This document shows, piece by piece, positions 39,601 to 48,814 of a stretch of DNA of 64,000 nt. The DNA lies in assembly GCA_963735175.1 (NCBI GenBank), contig CAVTJX010000019.1:62001-126000 (forward strand), given 5' to 3'. Every line of letters starts with the position of its first letter. Positions within the stretch are counted from its first letter, which is position 1. Below the pieces are notes generated by a model. The model had not been told where the DNA came from and did not search any database. It was given only the letters and a program-made list of their open reading frames with translations. The position numbers were made by a program, and so were the translations under genes. This stretch comes from CAVTJX01 sp963735175 (GTDB lineage: Bacteria; Electryoneota; RPQS01).

Positions 39601-42600
39601 TCGGCCCGAACGCTTCATCGGGATCAACACGGATATCACCGCCCACAAACGGACCGGGGAAGCGCTTCAAGCGAGTGAAAATCGCTACCGGACGCTGTTT
39701 GCCAGCATGCTGGAGGGCGTCGCCTATTGCCGGATGCTGTTCGATGACGAGGGGCATCCCGTCGATTGGATCTATCTGGACGTCAACGACGCCTTCGAAC
39801 GGATTACCGGGCTGAAAGCCGCTGTTGGCAAGCGGGTAATGGAGATCATTCCCGGGATTCGGGAAAGCAATCCGGAATTGTTCACCACCTACGGACGCGT
39901 GGCGCAGACGGGGCAGCCGGAAGAATTCGAGACGGAAGTCTCGCCCCTGGGCATCAGTTTCCACGTCTCCGCTTTCCGCCCGGCGCCGGACCATTTTGTG
40001 GCCGTGTTTGAGGACGTAACGGAACGCCTGCAGGCGGAGGCGGCGCTACGTAAAAGCCTCGAACGCTTCGAACTGCTGGCGGCCACCGTGAGCAAACTTC
40101 TACACTCGCACGAACCACAGGCGGTGGCGGAGGGGCTCTGCCGCGGGGTGATGGAACACCTCGACTGCGACGTGTTCTTCAATTTCCTCGCGGATCCGGT
40201 CGCGGGCAAACTGCACCTTAACGCTTGCGCGGGAATATCTGCGGACGAGGCGCGGCGCCTCGAGTGGCTTGAGTACGGTGAGGCCGTCTGCGGCTGCGCC
40301 GCTCAGCAGGGAGAGCGCATCGTGGCCGAGTGCATTCCCACTACGCCGGATCCGCGCACGGAACTCGTGAAAGGCTATGGCGTAAAAGCCTATGCCTGTC
40401 ATCCACTCTTCGGATTGGCGGGTGAAGTGCTGGGTACGCTCGCATTCGGCACGCGCCACCGCGAGACCTTCAGCGCTGATGACCTCGCATTGATGAGGGC
40501 GGTGAGTGATCATGTGGCCGTGGCGATCACACGCCAGCGTTCTGAGGAAGACTTGCGGCGCAGCCGGGAGGATTTGAACCGGGCGCAGGCCGTGGCGCAT
40601 ACGGGCAGTTGGCGGTTGGACGTGAGCCGCGATGAATTGGACTGGTCGGACGAGACCTACCGGCTGTTCGAGATCCCGGCGGGTCAGCCGATGACCTACG
40701 AGCTGTTCCTGGCCGCGGTGCATCCTGAGGACCGGGCGTTCGTTGACGCGCAATGGTCGGCGGCGATGTCCGGCGCCCCTTACGAGATCGAGCATCGCAT
40801 CGTCGTGAACGGCGTCGTGAAGTGGGTACGCGAGCGTGCCGAACTCGAATTTGACACCGAAGGCGCGCTGCGGAGCGGCTTCGGCACGGTGCAGGATATC
40901 ACCGCCCGCAAACGGGGCGAGGAGGCGCTGCGCGCCAGCGAGGAACGCTTCCGGCTGCTGTTCGAAACCATGACGCAGGGGGTGATGTTCGCCGACGTCA
41001 ACGGCCGCCCGCAGGTGGCCAATCCGGCGGCGGAGCAAATTCTGGGAGCGACCATCGCCGCAATGCGGGAACGGGATTATCACAGCGCCGAATGGAAATT
41101 ACTGCGCGAGGACGGATCGGAATTCCCGCGGGAAGAACTGCCGTTCGCGGTGGCCAAGCGAACCGGCAACCCCGTGACCGGGGTGGTGCTCGGGATCTAC
41201 AACCCGGCCTTGCAGGAATACCGCTGGCATATCGATACCGTCGTTCCCCAATTTAACGCGAGCGGCGCGTTTTGCGGCAGCTATTCCGTGTTTACCGACA
41301 TCACCGAGCGGAAGCGGATCGAAGCCGCGCTGCGGGAGAGCGAACAGCGCTTCCGCGGCATTTTCGAGGAAGCCGCCGTGGGAATCGTGCTCGTGGATTT
41401 GAACGGCGCGATCACGGATGTGAATCCCGCGTTCGAAACGATCCTGGGGTACGGATCCGGGGAAGTCCACGCCCTGACGATCGAGGCGATTACGCATCCG
41501 GATGACTACCCCGCGAGTCAGGAAGCTCCTCCAGGACGTGATCACGGGTCGCATCGACCATTTCCATATCGAGAAACGCTATCGTTGCAAGGACGGCGGC
41601 CTCATCCACGGAAACCTGACCGCGTTCGGCATCCGCGACGCGAGCGGGAAGCTGCTCTATCTGACGGGAATGATCGAAGATATCACGCGCCGCAAGGAAG
41701 CCGAGGAGGCGCTGCTCCGGGCGAAGGAAGAATACCAGATCCTGGTCGAGAACCAGAGCGAGCTGATTTGCAAGTGCGACCTCGACGGCCGGTTGCTGTT
41801 CGCCAGCCACAGCTACTGCGAGACTTACGGTTTGGATCCCGCCGGATCGCTGAACGACCGCAAGTGGTTGCCTACAGTACACGAAGACGACCGCGTTGAA
41901 GTGCAGCGCAACTGGGACGCCACGCTGCACCCGCCGTATACGTCCTACAATGAACAGCGCGCGCTCACTACCCGCGGCTGGCGCTGGCAGGCCTGGTCCA
42001 ACCAGGCAGTGCTGGGCGAAAACGGGCGGCCCGTGGCGATCGTGAGCGTGGGACGCGACATCACCGAGCGCAAGCGGCTCGAAGGCGAGTTACGCGCGAG
42101 CGAGGAGCGCTACCGCCGGCTCGTGCAGTCGGCGCCCGTGCCGATGACGGTGTTCCGCCGCGGCCGCATCGCCTTTATCAACACCGCCGGCCTCGAACTC
42201 CTCGGCGTCGCGAACGAACAGACCGTGATCGGCGCGCGGGTGCGATCCTTCATTCACCCCGAGGATGTGGAACGCGTGAACCGCGCCTTCCGCGAGGCGC
42301 AACGCGCGCGGCGTGAGAGCGAGATTCTGCAGTTCCGTCTCCTGCGGCCGGACGGTGACGTGCGCTACGTTGAGGCCGTTGGCACGGAACTCGACTATCT
42401 CGGCGTACCGGCGCTGCAGACCGTGATCCGCGACGTGACCGAGGAGAAACGCGCCCAGGCCGCCCTGGTGGAAAGCGAAGATCGCTTCCGCAAGCTGGCC
42501 GAAGCGTCGTTCGAGGGCATTCTCTTCCACGACGAGGGTGAAATCCTCGAGGTAAACTCGCACCTGTTGCAGATGTTCGGGTATGAGGCCGCGGACCTTG

Positions 42601-43979
42601 CGGCGAAATCGCTGGCCGACCTCGTTGTTCCCGAACACGCCGAGTTCGTGGAACGCCGCATCCGCGCGCGCTACAGCGACAGCTACGAAGTGCGGGGGCG
42701 GCGCCAGGACGGCAGCATCTTCCCGCTCGAAGTGCTCGACCGCGCGATTAACTGGCAGGGCCGGCAAGTGCGCGTCGCCGCGCTGCGCGATATTTCCCAA
42801 CGGCGCGAGATGGAATACGCGCTGCGCGAGAGCGAGGAGCGCTACCGCCGCCTGGTGCAGGAATCGCCCAGCGCCATTTTCGTGACGAGCGAGGGCCGGA
42901 TTGTCTTCGCGAACCGCGCCGCGATGCAGCTCTTTGACGCCCGCCAGGAGGAAGAAGTGCTGGGCCTGGCCTACATGCATCTGATCGCGCCCGAGTCACG
43001 GCGTGAAATTGAGGTCGCGCTGACGCAAATGAACCGGCTCACCGCGGACTTCCCCACGCTGCAGTACAAGCTGCTCCGTCGCGATGGAAACACCGTCGAA
43101 GTCGAGGGCCGGCCCATTTCCTTCACCTTCCAGGGGCGCGATTCGGTGCTGCATGTCAGCTATGACATCACCGATCGCAAGCGCGCGGAGGAGATGATCC
43201 GCCGCCACAGCGAGGAACTCGAGCGGCTGGTGGACGAACGCACGGCGCAAATTCAAAAGCTGGAACGGCTCCGCCTCGAAAGCGAAAAGCAGGTCGCTAT
43301 CGGCCGCATGGCGGCGCGCATCGCCCACGAAATCAACAATCCGCTGGCGGGCATCAAAAACAGTTTCCTGCTGGTCAAGCGCGGCATCGCTCCGGACTTC
43401 AAATACTATGACTTCGTGGGGCGGATCGAAAAAGAGATCGAACGCGTAGCGCGCATCGTCCGCCAGATGTTCGAACTCTACCGCCCCGAGCGCAAGGAGC
43501 CGACGGAGTTCCAACCCGTCGACGTAATCCGCGACGTAGTGGCGCTGCTGGAGGGTAACTGCCGCGGTCAGGGTGTCGTCATCGAGCTGGAGGCGAACGC
43601 GGCCCAGACGCCGGTGCGCCTGCACGAGGATTCTCTGCGGCAGGTGCTCTTCAATCTTGTACAGAACGCGATCGAAGCCTCGCCCGCGGGTGGTCGCATC
43701 CGGCTCACGGCGACGGTGGCCGAGTCGGGGCTGACGGTAGCCGTCACGGATGAAGGCTGCGGAATTCCCGAGGAATTGCAATCGCGGATCTTCGAACCCT
43801 TCTTCACCACCAAGAGCGGCTTGACCACCGGCGGACTGGGGCTCGGGCTGTCGACCACCAAGGTGCTGATCGAAGCCATCGGCGGAACCCTGACCTTTGA
43901 GAGCACGGTTAACCGGGGAACGACCTTCCAGATCACCCTCCCCATTTCCATGGAGCAACGCGAGGTGACTCATGCCTGA
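36638..43979 (+). CDS. Giant soluble histidine kinase with pseudo-receiver, 13 PAS and 2 GAF domains; frameshifted
   Basis: Reads TTG 36638 (TGAGG seven bases upstream) to TGA 43979, ~2,445 aa. Insertions near 38040, 38088, 38246 and 41519 must be removed. Order: receiver-like domain (1-120) whose acidic pocket is S11-S12 and whose acceptor region is VED (Glu57-Asp58); PAS1; a coiled coil; PAS2-4; GAF1 (~nt 38730-39190); PAS5-6; GAF2 (~nt 40090-40530); PAS7-13; HisKA with the phosphorylatable His in RIAHEINNPLAG; and HATPase with NLVQNAIEA, DEGCGIP and GGLGLGLSTTK. No transmembrane segment is seen, so it is probably cytoplasmic and senses small ligands, redox state or light. It overlaps the response regulator gene by eight bases. 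Confidence 0.88.
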
Positions 43980-44736
43980 TGCCGGTAAAGTTCTCATCGC
44001 CGACGATGAGCTCACGTTTTTGGAGGCCACTACCGAACTCCTGCGCACCGAAGGCTACGACTGCCACAGCGTCTCCGACGCCGTGCAGGCCGCGGCGGCG
44101 CTGGAACAGGCTCACTACGACGTCCTGATCGCCGATATCAAGATGCCGGGCAATGCCGATCTGGAACTGATTCAGCGGCTGCCCGAACTCGCCGCCGGCA
44201 TGCCGGTAATTCTGGCGACGGGTTATCCGACCGTGCATACCGCCATTCAGTCGATCCATCTGCCCGTGGTCGCCTACCTGATCAAGCCCGTGGACTTCGA
44301 GCAACTGCTGTCCATGGTGAAGGCGGCGGTGGAGTATTCGCGCATTCAGCGGGCGGTGAGCAGCACGCGCACGCGGCTGGACATCTGGCAGCAAAGTCTG
44401 CGGCAGATCGAATCGTCGATGACCGGAACGGCGCCGCTCCGCACGGATTCCAGCGGTTCGGTCAATGCTTTTTTACAACTGACGCACGCCAACATCCTCC
44501 AGACCTTCAGTGACCTTGTGAATGTGGCTCAGGCGTTGACCACCAAGGCGCCCACCTCCGTGGTGTGCCACCTGATGGACTGCCCGCGTCTGACGCTGTT
44601 CGCGAGCGCGATTGACGATACGATCAAGACACTGGAACGCACCAAATCGTCCTTCAAGTCAAAGGAACTGGGAGAACTGCGGAAGCGCCTGGAAGACCTG
44701 ATGGAATCGGAAAAGAACTACCGGCCCACATCATAG
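43972..44736 (+). CDS. Response regulator with helical output of unknown type
   Basis: 254 aa. ATG 43972 lies inside the kinase terminator codons, so the two are translationally coupled and are the probable cognate pair. Receiver domain ~1-125: acidic pair Asp11-Asp12, phospho-acceptor Asp55 in LIADIKMPG, Thr in ILATGYPT, and Lys in LIKPVDFEQLL. The C-terminal ~125 residues (RTRLDIWQQSLRQIESSM ... LGELRKRLEDLMESEKNY) look helical. I see no DNA-binding, GGDEF or ATPase motif there. The output may be a protein interaction. Confidence 0.9.
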   Translation: MPDAGKVLIADDELTFLEATTELLRTEGYDCHSVSDAVQAAAALEQAHYDVLIADIKMPGNADLELIQRLPELAAGMPVILATGYPTVHTAIQSIHLPVVAYLIKPVDFEQLLSMVKAAVEYSRIQRAVSSTRTRLDIWQQSLRQIESSMTGTAPLRTDSSGSVNAFLQLTHANILQTFSDLVNVAQALTTKAPTSVVCHLMDCPRLTLFASAIDDTIKTLERTKSSFKSKELGELRKRLEDLMESEKNYRPTS

Positions 44737-44930
44737 GCGGTCGAAGTCTCTTGGACTGCCGCTTACTGAGGCGAGGCGGGGGGGAATTCGCACGCGCCTC
44801 TCGTTACTGCTATAGCGAACGCAATGCCTCTCGAATTTGTCGTAATTGGTATGGATAATACAATCTAAGTGGTATTAAGATATTGACTTGGCGGTTATCC
44901 ACAGATCTTCCGGAAAATAGTGCAGAGCCC

Positions 44931-44959
44931 TTGACATAATAGACCCGCCTTGGTATATT
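44931..44959 (+). promoter_or_regulatory. Near-consensus sigma-70 promoter
   Basis: TTGACA 44931-44936, 17-base spacer, TATATT 44954-44959. The start site would be near 44966, leaving ~390 bases before the HTH gene at 45355. A run of seven T at ~45090 lies inside this leader, so a short RNA may end there. No other gene is supported in 44737-45354. Confidence 0.65.
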
Positions 44960-45354
44960 AGACCAGCAAAGAAGTGATAATGGCTATGCGCGTGGTGCAT
45001 AGCCGCCTTGTCGCACAGGACATGGACCTGTAAGTCGAAGGCATGACGGATCAGATCGGCGTTCACAGACGCTGACAGTCCGGCAGGCCTTTTTTTGTTG
45101 TATGGTTCTTCTGCGTAATAAAGACTGCCTTGAAGTGGAGTCAGGTCTAAATTGACAAGGTTCAACCTGCTTAGCCTGATATGTGTAAGGTTGCCGGCAG
45201 GCAGAATTTATAATAGGCGGGAATTCCAGATTGTCGGGCGGACGACTTGCCATTGCGGACACCTTCAGACTCACGTCCTGAGTTCCGGCGGAGATTTAAG
45301 GTATCAGATCGGCGACAATACCTAAAGACTATTAAAAAAGGAAGGATGTCATCA

Positions 45355-45594
45355 ATGAACAGCTTTAACGAAGGATTACTGACACTGGAAGAAGCGGCCC
45401 GGCTGTTGGGTGTTTCCAAGATTACCCTGCGCCGCTGGACGCGCGCCGGGTCGCTGGGCTGCGTACGAGTGGGTCAGCGCGGAGATCGGCGCTTCCGCCG
45501 CGAAGACCTCAAGGGTTACATTTCGACGCGGGTGCGCCTGGGCTCGGTGGGGGACATGCCATCCATGCAGGAATTGGCGGGAGTAAGCCGCTAA
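45355..45594 (+). CDS. Small helix-turn-helix (excisionase/MerR-like) DNA-binding protein
   Basis: 79 aa from ATG 45355, nine bases after a GGAAGG site; ATG 45346 is in frame but overlaps that site. The protein is one winged-helix-like unit: LTLEEAARLLGVSKITLRRWTRAGSL with the helix-turn-helix at ~10-35, then CVRVGQRGDRRFRREDLKGYI, as in the excisionase-type HTH family. The C-terminal tail (RVRLGSVGDMPSMQELAGVSR) is short. It follows the kinase/regulator pair but has its own promoter. Not an integrase partner, since no integrase is near. An AGGTAT-N13-ATACCT inverted repeat at ~45299-45323 could be an operator. Confidence 0.82.
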   Translation: MNSFNEGLLTLEEAARLLGVSKITLRRWTRAGSLGCVRVGQRGDRRFRREDLKGYISTRVRLGSVGDMPSMQELAGVSR

Positions 45595-45818
45595 AAGGTT
45601 GTCCTGTGGTGTAAGGCGGGCGGACTGTCAAGTGAGGGTGGTATTGGAGGATCCCTTATAGTTGCAGTAACCGTTTGCGTCTGTTATAGGTCGGGTTGTA
45701 TCGGATTCTTATACAATCCGCCCGCCAACGCCATGGTCAATCCGAAAGCTGGTGCTCGCCCTTCTCAGCGGCTATCGCTGAGCGTTGTTGAATCATACAC
45801 TTATATGGTGGATCGGCT

Positions 45819-45846
45819 GCCCGGGCCTATGCCCGGGCTTTTGTTT
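45819..45846 (+). terminator. Rho-independent terminator
   Basis: GCCCGGGC (45819-45826), loop CTAT, GCCCGGGC (45831-45838), then TTTTGTTT. It is the probable end of the HTH transcript. The 45595-45818 stretch holds no gene; a TTGTAT...ATACAA inverted repeat is at ~45694-45715. Confidence 0.75.
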
Positions 45847-46008
45847 GCGTGTTCTTGTGGCAGATTGGCCCAGTTGAACTTGGCGCGGGGAAAATGTATC
45901 TTAAAGTCGCTTCCGACACGGGATTCACGAAAATCGCCGTTAAAGCGGAGCGATTACGGCTCACTCTAATCTTACAAGTGTACCATAGACAGAAAGTTGA
46001 TCCCATCC

Positions 46009-46810
46009 ATGAAGCAATCTTCATTTCTTGGACGGCTGGCCATCGCGATTCTCTTCGCGCTGTCGGTGGCCGCGTGTTACACAAATCCCCATACGGGGCG
46101 TTCGGAGCTGATGTTGATCAGCCCCGCCGAAGAGGCACAGCTCGGATTTGACGCATTCAATACCATCAAGCAGGAAACTCCTGCTTCCCAAGATCCCGCC
46201 CAGAATGACTTGGTGACTCGTGTCGGACAGAAAATTTCATCGGTTGTCACTCTACCCCATGCCCAGTGGGAATTTGTAACCTTTCAGGACGATCAGACGG
46301 CCAATGCCTTCTGCCTCCCCGGTGGCAAGGTCGGTGTGTACACAGGACTACTGCCGATCACGCAATCGGAACCGGGATTGGCGACAGTCGTCGGTCATGA
46401 AGTCGCGCATGCCGTCGCCCGACACGGCGGCGAGCGCATGAGTCAGTCCCTGCTGGTGCAACTGGGCGGCGTCGGATTAGCCGTGGCCTTGCGCGAGAAG
46501 CCGCAACAGACCCAACAGCTCGCCATGACGGCGTACGGATTGGGTTCGACGGTGGGCTATGTGTTGCCGTTCAGCCGCAAGGCGGAGTCCGAGGCCGATT
46601 ACATGGGATTGATGTTCATGGCGCGGGCCGGTTACGATCCCCGTGAGGCGGTCAGTTTCTGGCAGCGTTTCAAATCGTATACCGAACAGCAGGGCGGACA
46701 ACCCCCGGAATTTCTTATCCACGCACCCGCTGTCCAGCCGCCGCATCAAGGATCTGCAAAAGCACATGAACGAAGCGCTCGCCGTCTACCAGGAGACGGG
46801 TGGCAATTAG
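46009..46810 (+). CDS. M48-family zinc metalloprotease, lipoprotein, frameshifted
   Basis: LoiP/YcaL-like periplasmic protease for envelope quality control (family knowledge). ATG 46009; TTG 45997 is an alternative. Signal and lipobox SVAAC at Cys23. Zinc motif HEVAH at 130-134 (GHEVAHAVARHG), and the third ligand in SRKAESEADYMGL. One inserted A near 46717 gives a spurious extension; repaired, the end reads FLSTHPLSSRRIKDLQKHM, the conserved THP-S-RI motif of the family, with TAG 46808-46810. About 266 aa, the usual size. Confidence 0.9.
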
Positions 46811-46984
46811 CGAGTGGACTGCGAAGAGCCAATCGTGCGCTAGACTCTGATTACATTTCGGACCGTAGTCTCTCCATATCTGTGAATCCTCTCGTTTCAG
46901 GGAACGCCGCCACTGTGTCCTGGCCACGCCGTTCGCGCTCTGCGTTGCCGTGGACCGGATGGATCCACTTCCACCTCGAGTTTG

Positions 46985-47881
46985 ATGCATCCCCCTTTTC
47001 CTTACTTCGGTGAAATGCTGGCCCTCACCACGGCAAGTGTGTGGGCTTTTGCGGTTATTCTCTTCAAAAAGAGCGGCGAGACGGCGCATCCCCTCGCGCT
47101 GAATCTCTTCAAGAGCCTCCTCGGCGCCGTGTTGTTTCTGTTGACGATGGTTTTGATGGGCCAGTCGATCTTCCGTCCCGCCCCCATCGGCGATTACGGA
47201 CTGCTGCTCGTCAGCGGAGCGCTGGGTATCGGGATTGCCGATACCCTTTTCTTCATGAGCCTGAATATCCTTGGCGCGGCCTTGTCTTCGATTGTCGACT
47301 GCGCCTACAGTCCGATCATCATCGGGCTTTCCATTTTACTGCTGGGCGAAAGCCTGAGCGTGTGGCAGCTTCTGGGCGTGGCGCTAATCGTTTCGGCTGT
47401 GGCCGAGGCGACGGTGGGCAAGCGCCCGCCGGGACTCTCGCGCGGGCGGTTGTGGCTGGGAATTTTTCTCGGCATCGCGGCTATGGCCAGCATGGGTATC
47501 GGCATCGTCAGTGTCAAGCCGCTGCTGGAGCGTTCGCCGCTGATGTGGTCGGCGGAAATCCGCCTGCTCGGCGGCGTGCTCACGCTGCTCCTGATTCTGC
47601 TGCTGCACCCGCAGCGCCGCGCGATTCTGGGCTCGCTCACCCATACCCGCGGCTGGAATTTTGTGCTGCCAGGATCTTTCCTCGGAGCGTATTTATCGCT
47701 CATGCTGTGGATGGGCGGCATGAAATACGCGCAGGCTTCGGTCGCCTCGGGCCTCAATCAAACCAGCAACATCTTCGTGTTTGTGTTTGCGGCGCTGTTT
47801 CTGCACGAACGCATCACGCGGACGCGCGCGCTTGCGATTATTCTCGGCACGATCGGCGTGTACCTTGTAACTTTCGCCTGA
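46985..47881 (+). CDS. EamA-family drug/metabolite transporter
   Basis: 298 aa, ten hydrophobic segments in two five-TM halves, the EamA/DMT pattern. Examples are ALTTASVWAFAVILFKKSG (TM1), GALGIGIADTLFFMSLNILG, and in the second half FLGAYLSLMLWMGGMKYAQASVASGLNQTSNIFVFVFAALFLHE, the conserved end-of-domain helix pair. ATG 46985 is chosen; TTG 46982 is one codon earlier. Substrate unknown. The stop TGA is one base before the MntP start, so they are co-transcribed. Confidence 0.9.
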   Translation: MHPPFPYFGEMLALTTASVWAFAVILFKKSGETAHPLALNLFKSLLGAVLFLLTMVLMGQSIFRPAPIGDYGLLLVSGALGIGIADTLFFMSLNILGAALSSIVDCAYSPIIIGLSILLLGESLSVWQLLGVALIVSAVAEATVGKRPPGLSRGRLWLGIFLGIAAMASMGIGIVSVKPLLERSPLMWSAEIRLLGGVLTLLLILLLHPQRRAILGSLTHTRGWNFVLPGSFLGAYLSLMLWMGGMKYAQASVASGLNQTSNIFVFVFAALFLHERITRTRALAIILGTIGVYLVTFA

Positions 47882-47882
47882 T

Positions 47883-48443
47883 ATGTCGTACTTCGAAATT
47901 CTGTTGCTGGCGTTGGCGCTTGCCGCAGACGCCTTCACGGTGGGCACGAGCGTCGGCCTGCGGCATCGCGGACCGCGGCAACTCTTCAGGCTCTCCTTTC
48001 ACTTCGGCCTGTTTCAGAGTCTGCTCAGCGGCGCGGGCGCGCTGGCGGGATCACTCGTCGTCGGCTTGATGGAAAGCTGGGACCATTGGGTCGCTTTCGG
48101 GCTGCTGGTACTGATTGGCGCGCGCATGATGTACGGCGCGTGGAAAGCCGAGCAAGCGGGAAAGTCGTCCGCCGACTTGACAAAAGGCTTTACGATGGTC
48201 GGGTTGTCGCTGGCCGTGAGCATTGACGCCTTCGCGGCGGGCATCGGGCTTCCGGCTACCGGAACGCCGATTCTGCTGGCGGTCGTCACCATCGGCGGAG
48301 TGGCGGCCGTGGCCACACTGATCGCGATGCGCATGGCGGGCCGCGTCCCCGCGCATCTCGGTCCGCGCCTGGAAATCGGCGCCGGCGTGATTCTCATTGC
48401 CCTTGGGGTATACACCCTGCTGGCACACACGCTGACCTCCTGA
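47883..48443 (+). CDS. mntP: MntP-family manganese efflux pump
   Basis: 186 aa, six hydrophobic segments, usual length. MntP exports Mn2+ and protects against its excess. The paired conserved acidic motifs are present: AADAFTVGTSVG in TM1 and VSIDAFAAGIGLP in TM4. The N-terminal half also carries FHFGLFQ. ATG 47883 follows the EamA stop by one base. No yybP-ykoY-type Mn2+ riboswitch was recognised upstream, as expected for a downstream operon gene. The symbol is by family resemblance. Confidence 0.88.
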   Translation: MSYFEILLLALALAADAFTVGTSVGLRHRGPRQLFRLSFHFGLFQSLLSGAGALAGSLVVGLMESWDHWVAFGLLVLIGARMMYGAWKAEQAGKSSADLTKGFTMVGLSLAVSIDAFAAGIGLPATGTPILLAVVTIGGVAAVATLIAMRMAGRVPAHLGPRLEIGAGVILIALGVYTLLAHTLTS

Positions 48444-48471
48444 TTTGGCCGCCCATTGGCCTGGATTGACG

Positions 48472-48503
48472 GCGGTGTCCCCGGATGGGGCACCCCGTTT
48501 TTT
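48472..48503 (+). terminator. Rho-independent terminator
   Basis: GGTGTCCCC, loop GGAT, GGGGCACC, then CCGTTTTTTG, ~30 bases after mntP. Between it and 48771 no gene is seen. Confidence 0.8.
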
Positions 48504-48771
48504 GTGTAACGCGTTATGCCATTCGTCCCGACGACCTCGAAATTGGATCTTTCTGTATGGTTGGTGGTTAAATTAGCGTAAGCTGATCCGGTTTGTGTGC
48601 GAATACATTCCTGTATCATACTTATCGCTATATTATTTTAGCACTTACGACAATATAGGGAACCCTTGTTGGACGTGCAGGAATTTCGTACTTTAGTCAC
48701 ACATTCGCTGCTGGGTCTGAGTTGTGGCCCGGCCCCAGAGTTGCAACTTGTCTCCGGATTGTCGCTTGGAT

Positions 48772-48799
48772 TTGACGTCTGGGTTCTTCAGTCTATCAA
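48772..48799 (+). promoter_or_regulatory. Possible promoter of sucA
   Basis: TTGACG 48772-48777, 16-base spacer, TATCAA 48794-48799. Start would be ~48806, only about nine bases before the sucA ATG, matching the absence of a ribosome-binding site there (near-leaderless transcript). Match quality is modest. Confidence 0.35.
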
Positions 48800-48814
48800 A
48801 TTTTTCTGTACTCC

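Noticed and set aside
44960..45100. Cyclic-di-GMP riboswitch or SRP RNA
   Set aside because: A CGCACAGG stretch and small stems looked suggestive, but the conserved cores of those RNAs are absent.
44875..45165. Possible 96-aa gene on the - strand
   Set aside because: It lies antisense across a near-consensus + strand promoter, has no ribosome-binding site and no recognisable domain.
45355..45594. Excisionase of a prophage or integrative element
   Set aside because: The HTH type is similar, but there is no integrase, attachment-site duplication or other mobile gene nearby.
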